From the NCBI GenBank assembly GCA_964557575.1, contig CAZLBC010000079.1:1-24421 (forward strand): 24,421 bases of DNA, written 5' to 3'. Under the pieces are notes generated by a model. It was given only the letters and a program-made list of their open reading frames with translations. It had not been told where the DNA came from and made no database searches. The stretch comes from CAZLBC01 sp964557575. GTDB taxonomy: Bacteria; Planctomycetota; Phycisphaerae; SM23-33. The translations under genes and the position numbers were made by a program. Numbering within the stretch: the first letter of the stretch is position 1; each line of letters starts with the position of its first letter. Shown here piece by piece: positions 7,991 through 15,244 of the stretch.

Positions 7991-9769
7991 ATTTCGTTAC
8001 CCTGCTTCTCCCATGCCGGCGAGCAACAGAAAACAGTGACTGATTCCATCCTTCAGGCCGAGAAGAAACTGGCCGCGCCCCTGATCAATACCGGCGCGGC
8101 CCAGTGCTCGAAGTCGGGCAGCCTCAAGGAAACGACGGATCTCATCTGGGATATCCCCGCCATTCTCGAATCACTCCGAACCGGCCGGGTAAACACCATG
8201 CTGCCGTCCCTGATGACCGAGTTCAACTGTCTCCCACCCCTCTACCTGACCAAGGGCCGCACATCTTTCCTGGACCTATCCAGCACCATACAGTGTCGAT
8301 TCACGATGGATTTAACCCCCCGCCTCTACTGGCAGCAGCCGACCAGGATGGAAGGCCAGGTGCGAATATCTCACAACGGCAGTGTGAAATTCATGGTCGA
8401 CAATGTTTTGCCGTGCATGGTCATGAACTATCACGCCTTTCCCGCACCCCTCCCTTTTTTCGCAATGTCATATGACGGAAAACGCCTCTATAACTATTAC
8501 GATCTCGCCCGCGACCGGGGTATTCCGGTGTATCCACTGCCAGATACAAAACCGTCGAAATCGATGTACTCCCTGCTCGGGACATACGGCCTCGATGCCG
8601 GCGCAGCGTCGTACCGATACATCCTGTCGCTGGGACCCCGGAAAGACGCAAAAAACATCGAGACTGAATTCGACGAGAATCGGCTGGTTTCATTTTCTTT
8701 TGGCCCTGAAGACAAAGTATACATCGAAGGGAAGATCCGGTGGATAAACGCCCTGCCCGCCCGGATACAGATCCGGGTCAATCCGGTCACCGTATCCATC
8801 CGCGACGAGTCCTTCGCATACGATGTCCGCGTTTCTTCGAAAAATCACGCGGTGAAACAATACCGCGTGCATCCCAAAATTGAATTCTCGTACCCCCCTG
8901 CCACCCGGCTGATCGTAATCACATTCGATCAACATGACGATCCGGGAGTCATACCCGTCTCGATCACCATACATGACAGCGAGGGTTCCGTTCTCGACCG
9001 GATACAACTCAACTCAATCGAAACCATCGATGATGACGACCCGTGCAACATGGACGAATTCGCCCTTCATTCCTGGAATCGGCACTTCCCCCTGTGGGAC
9101 ACGGTCAACGACTCGCTCGTATTTACTCCCGGTGATATCCAGAAACATAAATTTCGGAATTACATCGACGATTTCCGCAGCGGTCGGATCCAGCCGCGCA
9201 CGCCGTTCGCAACCCGCATTGCGATAACGGCCCTCGCCGTCCTCGGCGATAATGACAACGCGGCAGCCGAACTGAACAGATATTGCGGGCGCCTGAATGA
9301 CAACGACCTCGGGCTGTACGCGATCGTCGAACGGGAAGCCGCGGCCCGATGGGCATATGACTGTGAACTAACCAAATTATCCAGACTGATATTGGACGGC
9401 CTGGGAAAGCGGTACCAATCCATCGATTCGGTTCAGGATCACATAGCGCGGCTGACACGCCATCGCGATTACGCTCTTGCGTACATGCTTGCCGACTTCG
9501 GCAACGACGATAAAACGCCGAAAACCATGTACCGTCTTGTATGCAAACTGGTCGGCGACGAGATGCACACCGACAACCAGCAATACACTGTTTTTGTATT
9601 GCGGCACCTTTTTTCCACCTGGAAACTGTTCAAGCAGACCGCGATCGAACTGCTCACGACGTCGAAAAACGAGGGGTTGAAAACACAGAGCAAAGAGTAT
9701 GAAAACCCGCTCCAGAAATTGAAATCACTGGCGGACTGGCCGCCTGCACCCGATTTACGGAAACAATAG
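7958..9769 (+). CDS. Large exported protein of unknown function
   Basis: The 603-aa product begins MYKLVFFLIAFISLPCFSHA, a clear signal peptide. The ATG at 7958 is preceded by AGGT; a TTG directly upstream is an alternative. The first 12 or so codons belong to the AT-rich block and the rest returns to about 57% GC. Residues about 60-200 have beta-strand patterns (MEGQVRISHNGSVKFMVDNV, FFAMSYDGKRLYNYYD) that faintly recall LolA-like lipoprotein-carrier folds; this is weak. A middle beta-rich part follows (about 220-340), and the last 200 residues look helical, with repeat-like stretches (AITALAVLGDNDNAAAELNR). I cannot name a family. The small membrane-protein gene starts 15 nt downstream, so the two are probably co-transcribed. 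Confidence 0.7.
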   Translation: MYKLVFFLIAFISLPCFSHAGEQQKTVTDSILQAEKKLAAPLINTGAAQCSKSGSLKETTDLIWDIPAILESLRTGRVNTMLPSLMTEFNCLPPLYLTKGRTSFLDLSSTIQCRFTMDLTPRLYWQQPTRMEGQVRISHNGSVKFMVDNVLPCMVMNYHAFPAPLPFFAMSYDGKRLYNYYDLARDRGIPVYPLPDTKPSKSMYSLLGTYGLDAGAASYRYILSLGPRKDAKNIETEFDENRLVSFSFGPEDKVYIEGKIRWINALPARIQIRVNPVTVSIRDESFAYDVRVSSKNHAVKQYRVHPKIEFSYPPATRLIVITFDQHDDPGVIPVSITIHDSEGSVLDRIQLNSIETIDDDDPCNMDEFALHSWNRHFPLWDTVNDSLVFTPGDIQKHKFRNYIDDFRSGRIQPRTPFATRIAITALAVLGDNDNAAAELNRYCGRLNDNDLGLYAIVEREAAARWAYDCELTKLSRLILDGLGKRYQSIDSVQDHIARLTRHRDYALAYMLADFGNDDKTPKTMYRLVCKLVGDEMHTDNQQYTVFVLRHLFSTWKLFKQTAIELLTTSKNEGLKTQSKEYENPLQKLKSLADWPPAPDLRKQ

Positions 9770-9784
9770 AAGGGAAACACGATT

Positions 9785-10081
9785 ATGACAATACGCACCC
9801 CCCTGCTGCTGGCAGCGGGCCTATTGGCCGTACTTGCGTTTCTGATGCTGAAGATGAAATGGTATGCACAGGTGCCCCTCTTCCTCGCCGGGCTGGGCGG
9901 CGTGACGTGCGTGTACCTCGGGCAGGAGAAACTGACCGATAATTTTGTTGAGACCGACACGGTCGGTATCATCCTTATTGTCTCCGGCTCCCTGATCCTG
10001 CTTGGCGTCGGTGTCGTCGTGAAACTCCTCTTCGGAGTACATAAGGAAACAGGGCGGAAGGCGGATACCGGGGACGTTTGA
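9785..10081 (+). CDS. Small membrane protein, three predicted helices
   Basis: The 98-aa protein has three hydrophobic segments at about residues 5-22 (PLLLAAGLLAVLAFLML), 28-45 (VPLFLAGLGGVTCVYLG) and 60-85 (VGIILIVSGSLILLGVGVVV), with a charged C-terminal tail. AAGGGA lies 11 nt upstream of the ATG. I recognise no family. It is 15 nt after the large exported protein and its stop overlaps the open frame of the next gene, so it looks like part of the same transcription unit. A role as a membrane anchor or accessory to its exported neighbours is a guess from position. Confidence 0.65.
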   Translation: MTIRTPLLLAAGLLAVLAFLMLKMKWYAQVPLFLAGLGGVTCVYLGQEKLTDNFVETDTVGIILIVSGSLILLGVGVVVKLLFGVHKETGRKADTGDV

Positions 10082-10128
10082 AGACGTCGTCGGACGCCGG
10101 GGATGTAAACATAAAAGGCAAAGTAAGC

Positions 10129-10746
10129 ATGAAACTGTTTATAAAGCTGGCAGTACCGGCAGCGATCGTCACCTACTGTGTTATGGAATTCGAGAATCCC
10201 CCATCCGAAAGGGCCGAAGCACTCGTAAGAATACGAATGTTCGAAGCACCTCAGGAAGTGGTAGATACAATCATTCCACGAGATGCCAGAAAGCCGCTTG
10301 ATGAATCAACTTATATGGCAGTAGAAGCAAATCCGGCAACTGTTTCTTCATTACTTGACGGTATGGTTCCCGAACCCGGTCTGCTTGTTGATGAAGTGCA
10401 ACATGTTATCGGGTGGTTATCAGCAGACAGTTGGGTATGTTCCAGGGCGGATACGAAATTGCTCGGCACCAGTCTCGGCACAGGCGTACTGGGCGTTCGC
10501 ACCCGCGACGAAATCCGAGAAATCAGGATCGAGTATGACATAAGCCACAGGATCGATTCCTCACGACGTGGTGGAAAGAACGAGCCGAAAGCAAAGGGGA
10601 CTCTGCCCATAGAGGAAAAGATATACTACGAAGGGCCGGTCCCTCCCGAAAAGAGCATCATTTTCATGAAGCCGTTTGTAAGAACCGACGGTACGGAACT
10701 GGTACATCTGGTTGTATCTGAACTAGTGAAGTGGGGAGAAACCTGA
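10129..10746 (+). CDS. Exported or anchored protein, tandem paralog 1
   Basis: This 205-aa protein begins MKLFIKLAVPAAIVTY, a hydrophobic N-terminus serving as signal or anchor. I chose the ATG at 10129 because AAAAGG lies upstream and because this start aligns with that of the paralog; an upstream TTG at 10078 is open but unaligned. No Cys is placed for a good lipobox. The mature part shares about half its residues with the next gene (for example RKPL-x2-STY, VSSLLDGM, REIR). The last 50 residues are nearly identical, including GTLPIEEKIYYEGPVPP and FMKPFVR-x-DGTELVHL. I do not know the family. The C-terminal pattern is beta-strand-like. Confidence 0.7.
   Translation: MKLFIKLAVPAAIVTYCVMEFENPPSERAEALVRIRMFEAPQEVVDTIIPRDARKPLDESTYMAVEANPATVSSLLDGMVPEPGLLVDEVQHVIGWLSADSWVCSRADTKLLGTSLGTGVLGVRTRDEIREIRIEYDISHRIDSSRRGGKNEPKAKGTLPIEEKIYYEGPVPPEKSIIFMKPFVRTDGTELVHLVVSELVKWGET
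10592..10709 (+). repeat. Near-identical 3' block shared by the tandem paralogs (copy 1)
   Basis: Positions 10592-10709 match 11343-11460 without gaps at an offset of 751. There are 4 mismatches in 118 nt, and the first 58 nt (10592-10649) are identical, including every third codon position. The rest of the two genes is much less similar. Confidence 0.85.
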
Positions 10747-10876
10747 TGCATCACGATCACGCGTTGATAAAATCCTCTTTAAGGAACAACAGAAAGCGGG
10801 GCTGTAGCCGCATGTCGGGGCCCCGCCAGGTCTTGGTAAGACGCGGGTGAATGAAAACGTAAAAGGTGGAATAATC

Positions 10877-11506
10877 ATGAATATGTTGAAGATTGCTGTC
10901 GTAATGGCTTTGATCACCTCGGGTTGTTTACCGGGTCACGGAACCGGCAAACACACCTGGGAGCAGGCGAAAGTAAGACTGCGAATCTTTGAGGTACCTC
11001 CCGACGTGGTAGACAGCATTATTCCGAAAGAGACCAGAAAGCCGCTGAATGATTCAACGTACGTGACGGCAGAGGCCAGTGCGGAGATTGTTTCATCCTT
11101 ACTCGACGGTATGGCTGCCAATCCCGGATTGTTGCACGACCAGAAGCGACCCATTCGCGGGTGGTCATCCACAAGAGACCAATGGATATGCTGCAAGGCG
11201 GATAAGGCATTGCAGGGCACAAGCCACGGCGAAGGTTCACCGGGCGTTCGCATCCGCGACGGCGTCCGGGAAATCAGGCTTGAATACAACGTAACACATA
11301 CGATCGATGTTACACCAACCAACGATGAGACCGAGCCGGCAACAAAGGGGACTCTGCCCATAGAGGAAAAGATATACTACGAAGGGCCGGTCCCTCCCGA
11401 CAAGATCATCATTTTCATGAAGCCGTTTGTAAGGAGCGACGGTACGGAACTGGTACATCTTCTTGTGTTTGAAGTAGTGAAATGGGAAAAACCTTATGAA
11501 ATATAA
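10877..11506 (+). CDS. Putative lipoprotein, tandem paralog 2
   Basis: The 209-aa protein starts at the ATG at 10877 with AAGGTGGA upstream; a GTG at 10847 is in frame but less likely. The N-terminus MNMLKIAVVMALITSGC has a plausible lipobox ending at Cys17, so the product may be lipid-anchored, unlike the first paralog. It aligns along its whole length with the preceding gene: RLRIFEVPPDVVDSIIPKET, STYVTAEAS, VSSLLDGM, PGVRIRDGVREIRLEYN. The final 50 residues are almost the same. The ATG-to-ATG distance is 748 nt and the homology includes the ribosome-site region, so this is a tandem duplication of a whole gene unit. Function unknown. Confidence 0.7.
   Translation: MNMLKIAVVMALITSGCLPGHGTGKHTWEQAKVRLRIFEVPPDVVDSIIPKETRKPLNDSTYVTAEASAEIVSSLLDGMAANPGLLHDQKRPIRGWSSTRDQWICCKADKALQGTSHGEGSPGVRIRDGVREIRLEYNVTHTIDVTPTNDETEPATKGTLPIEEKIYYEGPVPPDKIIIFMKPFVRSDGTELVHLLVFEVVKWEKPYEI
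11343..11460 (+). repeat. Near-identical 3' block shared by the tandem paralogs (copy 2)
   Basis: This is the partner of 10592-10709, with 114 of 118 positions identical and no gaps. It lies inside the second paralog and encodes its last conserved strands. Confidence 0.85.
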
Positions 11507-11627
11507 TCATGTGTCAAGAGCTGTTGCCGGGATTCTTTCCATAACCGCGTCTCGGCTGTTCCACATCCGCGCAATCAACATCGCTGCGCGCGTATCGCGA
11601 AAACGCGAGCGGCTTTACACGAACTGA
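11496..11627 (+). CDS. Possible small ORF (43 aa)
   Basis: An ORF of 43 codons begins MKYNHVSRAVAGILS and ends in the basic stretch ARVSRKRERLYTN. Its ATG overlaps the last codons of the second paralog, and its stop is one base before the ATG of the next gene (TGATATG), an arrangement typical of translational coupling. The ribosome site is weak (GGGAAA). A shorter ORF at the same place follows the first paralog (10745-10849), so the duplicated unit carried the start codon. It may be a real small protein or simply a coupling device. Confidence 0.3.
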   Translation: MKYNHVSRAVAGILSITASRLFHIRAINIAARVSRKRERLYTN

Positions 11628-11628
11628 T

Positions 11629-12066
11629 ATGAAACGAACATACCTGATCACGGTCTTGAGCGTTCACCTCGGGCTGCTTGTCATCGCGGCGATGCGGTTG
11701 TCCCCGGTCTCCTGGCTGTGGGGCGATCCGTCGCTGACCTTCGACTTTTTCGAACTCAGTTGCGGGGACGGGGCGGGCAGCGTGTATTACGGCGATTACA
11801 CCCTCCCCGTCGTGCTGACGTACATCGCCGCCCACGGCGCCGGTCTCGCCGCCTACCGGGAGGGATGCCGGTACTTCCGTTCCCGGTGGTTTCGATTCGC
11901 GGCCGTGCTGTGCGGGCTGGGTCTGCTTTCTTTCCTCCTCGAGCTGTCCCACTGGCTGACGCATCACCACCTGACCGCAATTGCGTCCTGCCCCCCGGCG
12001 AATATCGTGCTCACGATCGTCGCAATCGTCATTCTGCACCGGAGGGGACGTCACAATCCCGACTAA
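11629..12066 (+). CDS. Four-helix membrane protein of unknown function
   Basis: The 145-aa protein has hydrophobic segments at about residues 5-23 (LITVLSVHLGLLVIAAM), 55-72 (TLPVVLTYIAAHGAGLAAY), 86-105 (FRFAAVLCGLGLLSFLLELS) and 122-137 (ANIVLTIVAIVIL). A His-rich loop, HWLTHHH, lies between the third and fourth helices and could bind a metal. I recognise no family. It ends the + strand run and converges with the toxin gene, whose stop is 16 nt away. Confidence 0.6.
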   Translation: MKRTYLITVLSVHLGLLVIAAMRLSPVSWLWGDPSLTFDFFELSCGDGAGSVYYGDYTLPVVLTYIAAHGAGLAAYREGCRYFRSRWFRFAAVLCGLGLLSFLLELSHWLTHHHLTAIASCPPANIVLTIVAIVILHRRGRHNPD

Positions 12067-12082
12067 AAAATCCCGGCGGAAT

Positions 12083-12460
12083 CTACGGCCTGAAAGCGGA
12101 GAAATTCAGTTCGCGGATAGCCTTGAAGTGTTTTCGGTTCGCCGAGGATAACCGCAGACCGTTCTCTACGGCGGTCGCGGCGACGAGCGCATCCCCCGCC
12201 CGTATGCCGTGTTTTAGACTGAATTCCTCGATGTATATCGACGCCCGGTGGCCGATATTCTCAGTGAACGGCAAGACCCGGAAACGGAAGTCTTTGAGAA
12301 AGGCATGTATGTATTCATGTTGTTTCTTGTCTGTCGCGTTCTGGAGCAGTTCCATATAGGTCTGGACCGAAATATACCGCTCATCGGCTTTCTGTATCAA
12401 CCGGGCGGCCTTTTTGCTGCCTCGCTGGACAAAAATCAGAACGTCGGTATCGAACAGCAT
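12083..12460 (-). CDS. PIN-domain ribonuclease toxin (VapC-like)
   Basis: This 125-aa protein has the PIN-domain layout. The N-terminus is MLFDTDVLIF with acidic residues Asp4 and Asp6. Glu37 lies in TYMELLQ, Asp90 in the hallmark GDALVAATA, and the C-terminal LSSANRKHF stands where the last active-site residue is found. Proteins of this type are Mg2+-dependent ribonucleases that cleave tRNA or rRNA when freed from their antitoxin. The start overlaps the antitoxin stop by one base (TGATG), so translation is probably coupled. The pair sits between the exported-protein run and the nag operon, a usual setting for a mobile type II toxin-antitoxin module. Confidence 0.85.
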   Translation of the reverse strand: MLFDTDVLIFVQRGSKKAARLIQKADERYISVQTYMELLQNATDKKQHEYIHAFLKDFRFRVLPFTENIGHRASIYIEEFSLKHGIRAGDALVAATAVENGLRLSSANRKHFKAIRELNFSAFRP

Positions 12461-12693
12461 CAGTACCGTTCTCCCCGCAGTCGTTCCATGGTTTCTTCAA
12501 CACTCTCGCCGGTGTCCGTCTTCATGCCAAAGAAAGGGTGACGGGTAACCGTAGTGTGCCCGGGGTAATCGTAGAGAGGCGATATGACAGCCTTTTCCTT
12601 ACCGTGATAGAGAACCGTCACGTGTTCGTTGCGATCCAGTGCCCGGAGGATGTTTTTCATCTTGTACCTGAGATCGACTATTCTCGCCTTCAT
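12460..12693 (-). CDS. Antitoxin, Phd/YefM- or VapB-like
   Basis: This 77-aa protein is encoded directly before the PIN toxin. Residues 1-45 (IVDLRYKMKNILRALDRNEH, then VTVLYHGKEKAVISP) match the N-terminal DNA-binding domain of Phd/YefM-type antitoxins. The acidic C-terminal tail (GESVEETMERLRGERY) would wrap the toxin. AGGAG is 6 nt before the ATG. The palindrome 15-35 nt upstream of the ATG is its probable operator, giving autoregulation with the toxin as co-repressor, as in known type II pairs. Confidence 0.8.
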   Translation of the reverse strand: MKARIVDLRYKMKNILRALDRNEHVTVLYHGKEKAVISPLYDYPGHTTVTRHPFFGMKTDTGESVEETMERLRGERY

Positions 12694-12707
12694 ACGCAGC
12701 TCCTGAT

Positions 12708-12728
12708 ATGTATAGTTTGCCTATACAT
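12708..12728. promoter_or_regulatory. Palindromic operator of the toxin-antitoxin pair
   Basis: The perfect 8-bp arms ATGTATAG (12708-12715) and CTATACAT (12721-12728) are separated by 5 nt. The palindrome overlaps the end of the -10 box and the expected transcription start, so a bound repressor would block RNA polymerase. Confidence 0.75.
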
Positions 12729-12755
12729 TGTAGGATGTGGATCGTTTCAGGTCAA
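12727..12755 (-). promoter_or_regulatory. Sigma-70-type promoter of the toxin-antitoxin pair
   Basis: On the minus strand, TTGACC (12755-12750) and TACAAT (12732-12727) are spaced by exactly 17 nt. This is close to the sigma-70 consensus and sits 34 nt upstream of the antitoxin ATG. Confidence 0.75.
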
Positions 12756-12785
12756 GGCGTCCATATGCCGTACCTGTCGCCGTTA

Positions 12786-12818
12786 TGAGGGGACCGTCCT
12801 GGACCGTCGCCCCCCTCA
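12786..12818 (-). terminator. Possible terminator after the nag operon
   Basis: The 7-bp arms TGAGGGG (12786-12792) and CCCCTCA (12812-12818) form a stem that includes the stop codon of the oxidoreductase gene. It lies between the operon end and the toxin-antitoxin promoter on the same strand. The loop holds a direct repeat of GGACCGTC. No T-run follows, so the call is weak. Confidence 0.3.
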
Positions 12819-13955
12819 GCACCCGCCCGCGAAGAAGTCCGCGGCAACGTCCGGGTCGAGGGGCAGGGTCACCCGCCGGCCCGTCCCCGCGGACATGAGG
12901 GCCGCCCAGCCGATCTCGGCGATGCCGGCGGCGGCGGCGAACCCCAGGGGGGACTCGGTCCCGCTCCGGACGCACTCGATGAAGTGGGCGGTGCACTCGC
13001 GGGTCTGGTGGTCCATCACATCCCCGCTGTCGGGCGTGGCGGCGCCCGGGGGCCAGGCGAGTTCCGGCCGGCCCTGCGCCGCGCAACGGTCGGGATCCAG
13101 CGGCCGGACCCACTCGCCGCCGGTCGCCTCCGCCGACCAGTACCGCACCTTGTGGGGAGTCTCGAGGCCCGGGTCGAAGACGAACCCGCCGCCGGTACCG
13201 AAGACGTTGTGATACGCGTCGTAGCCGATGCCGTTGTCGATGTCGCCGAAGCAGAAGCCGGTCGCCCCGTTGTCGAACGCGACCATGATATTCCAGACCG
13301 GGTCGGTCTCGAACCCGCGGGTGTCGGTGGCCATGCTCGTGGCGTACACCGCCGCCGGGGCGGCCTGCGGGGCGAAGATCCGCGTCATCGCGAACAGCGC
13401 GTGGATGACCCCCATCCCGACCGCGTCGCCGAGCAGGTCCCGCTTGAGTTTCCAGGCCTTGTCCCCGGCGATGTTGACCGGGTGGCGGTAGTTGACCTGC
13501 ACCTGGGTGACCGTTCCGAGCTCTCCCCGTTCGACCATCTCCCGCAGGCGGATCTCCATGGGATCGAAATGCAGGATGTAGTCGACGTACGTCACGAGAT
13601 CGGGATTCGCCCGGTCGAGCTCGATCTCGCGGCGGTACTCGTCGTACGCGGTCGCGCAGGGCTTCTCGCAGAAGACGTGCTTGCCCGCCGCCAGGGCCGC
13701 GACGGCCTGGGGGCCGTGGAACCGGTTGGGGCTCACCAGGAACACCGCGTCGACCGCGGGGTCGCCGGTGATCTGCTCGAAGTCGTCGACCAGCAGGTCC
13801 GCCGGCAGGCCCAGCTCCGCCAGCACGGCCGTGCCGCGATCGCGGTCGGGCTCCAGGAGGGCCCGGATCGCCGTGTCCTCGCGCTCGGCGAGCCGCCCCA
13901 GCAGCGTCGCGCCCATCCACCCGGCCCCCACGAATCCGATGCCGACCTGTTCCAT
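12816..13955 (-). CDS. Gfo/Idh/MocA family NAD(P)-dependent oxidoreductase
   Basis: The 379-aa protein has an N-terminal Rossmann fold with GFVGAGWMG (Gly10, Gly12, Gly15). Glu35 and Asp37 at the end of the second strand favour NAD over NADP. The family motif EKP is at 97-99. GDAVGMGVIHAL, at about 185-195, corresponds to the G-x-H active-site stretch. Members oxidise or reduce sugars, sugar acids or inositols at a secondary hydroxyl; the substrate here cannot be read from sequence. The start ATG has GAGGAG upstream and is 11 nt after the transporter stop. As last gene of the nag operon it may prepare an amino sugar or a sugar derivative for nagA and nagB. It is probably cytoplasmic, since no signal peptide is present. 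Confidence 0.85.
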   Translation of the reverse strand: MEQVGIGFVGAGWMGATLLGRLAEREDTAIRALLEPDRDRGTAVLAELGLPADLLVDDFEQITGDPAVDAVFLVSPNRFHGPQAVAALAAGKHVFCEKPCATAYDEYRREIELDRANPDLVTYVDYILHFDPMEIRLREMVERGELGTVTQVQVNYRHPVNIAGDKAWKLKRDLLGDAVGMGVIHALFAMTRIFAPQAAPAAVYATSMATDTRGFETDPVWNIMVAFDNGATGFCFGDIDNGIGYDAYHNVFGTGGGFVFDPGLETPHKVRYWSAEATGGEWVRPLDPDRCAAQGRPELAWPPGAATPDSGDVMDHQTRECTAHFIECVRSGTESPLGFAAAAGIAEIGWAALMSAGTGRRVTLPLDPDVAADFFAGGC

Positions 13956-13966
13956 CTGTCCGCTCC

Positions 13967-15244
13967 TCAACTCAGTTTCATGCCCAGTATGAACAGGACC
14001 CGGACCGTCATCAGGAGGACCACGATAAACCCGATGCCGCCCAGGACGTTGGTGACGATCCGGTTCCGGCGGTCGCCCATGACCGCCTTCTTGTTCGCCA
14101 GCCACAGCAGGACGCCGGCCAGGAGGGGATTGCCCAGGACGGTCATCGCCTGCCCGAAGATGATCAGCTCGACCGGCTTCCGGCCGGTCCGCAGGGAGAG
14201 CATCGCCACCACCATCCCCACCAGCAGGACGCCCACGGTGAATACCCGCGGCCACCGGTCGTTGAGGCGGGGCGACTTGCCGATCCCGTCGGCCAGGATG
14301 CCGCCGCCGATCATCGCGTTGATCAGGAAGGGATTGATCGCGACCACCAGCAGGCCGATGCAGAATATCGCGTGGGCCATGGTGCCCAGCAGCGGCCGGA
14401 GGGTCTCGGCGAGGGTCCCGATGTTCTCGGCGGGCCGGCCGGGAATCACCGTGGCGGTGGTGATCATGATGATCATGCTGACGCCGGTCAGGACCGCGAC
14501 CCCGGCGATCGAGTCGCCGATGCCGCGGTTGTACTCCTTTATGGTCCAGCCCTTCTCCCGGACCAGGTTGCCCTGGTAGAAGGCCGCGGCGACCGAGAAG
14601 GTGGTCCCCAGCAGGGAGGCTATCAGGATCATCGGGTCGTTCATCTTCCGGGGCAGGTCGATGGCCACCGACGCCGGCCAGCTCGGGACGAAGCCCGCCA
14701 GGACGTCGACGATCGCCGGGCCGGCCACGATCAGGTTGACCAGGAAGCAGACCAGGATGATCCCCACCGTTATCTTCATGAACCGCTCGATGATCTTGTA
14801 GATGCTTTTGGCGGCGAACAGGAAGACGACGAGCACGGCGTTGAGCCCCACCACGAACCAGGAGGGCGCGACGCTCGGAACCAGCGTCTCGGCGGCCGCC
14901 GAAAAGGCGAGGTTGTTGGAGAACTGGAAGGCGGTGCATATCAGGCACAGGTTGATGCCGATGATCGCGGCGAACCACCGGCCGGCGTGGCGGGCGACCA
15001 GGGTGCACGGCGTTGCGCCCCCCGCCACGCCGATCCGCGCGGCCATCGTCAGGTAGGTCCCCATCAGCACGCCGGTCATGATGAGCATCCAGAGCAACTG
15101 GTAGCCGTGCTCGGCGCCCACGTTGGAGCTGATCAGGAGGCTGCCCGGGCCGAACACCACGCACGCCGTTATCAAGGCCGGGCCGATCGACCGCCACCAG
15201 GGCGGGCGCCGCTTGGTCCCGGGACTTTCGGTTTCTTCGGTCAT
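13967..15244 (-). CDS. Nramp-related transporter lacking canonical metal ligands
   Basis: The 425-aa protein has about eleven hydrophobic helices in the Nramp/APC arrangement. The first helix reads IGPALITACVVFGPGSLLI and then GAEHGYQLLW, the Nramp helix-1 pattern. However, the canonical D-P-G-N metal motif is G-P-G-S (residues 32-35). In the sixth helix the family's M-P-H is replaced by small residues in TTFSVAAAFYQGNLVREKG. Canonical Nramps use the Asp, Asn and Met to bind Mn2+ or Fe2+, so this member probably carries something else or uses different ligands. The ATG overlaps the nagA stop by four bases (ATGA), with GGGAG upstream. Its place between nagA and a sugar dehydrogenase invites a role in amino-sugar metabolism, which is inference only. 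Confidence 0.8.
   Translation of the reverse strand: MTEETESPGTKRRPPWWRSIGPALITACVVFGPGSLLISSNVGAEHGYQLLWMLIMTGVLMGTYLTMAARIGVAGGATPCTLVARHAGRWFAAIIGINLCLICTAFQFSNNLAFSAAAETLVPSVAPSWFVVGLNAVLVVFLFAAKSIYKIIERFMKITVGIILVCFLVNLIVAGPAIVDVLAGFVPSWPASVAIDLPRKMNDPMILIASLLGTTFSVAAAFYQGNLVREKGWTIKEYNRGIGDSIAGVAVLTGVSMIIMITTATVIPGRPAENIGTLAETLRPLLGTMAHAIFCIGLLVVAINPFLINAMIGGGILADGIGKSPRLNDRWPRVFTVGVLLVGMVVAMLSLRTGRKPVELIIFGQAMTVLGNPLLAGVLLWLANKKAVMGDRRNRIVTNVLGGIGFIVVLLMTVRVLFILGMKLS

Noticed and set aside
12816..15197. A 793-codon minus-strand open frame spanning the oxidoreductase and transporter region
   Set aside because: Only its last 379 codons are a real protein. The upstream part is the transporter gene read in a wrong frame, with the Arg/Pro/Asp-rich composition typical of such shadows in GC-rich DNA.
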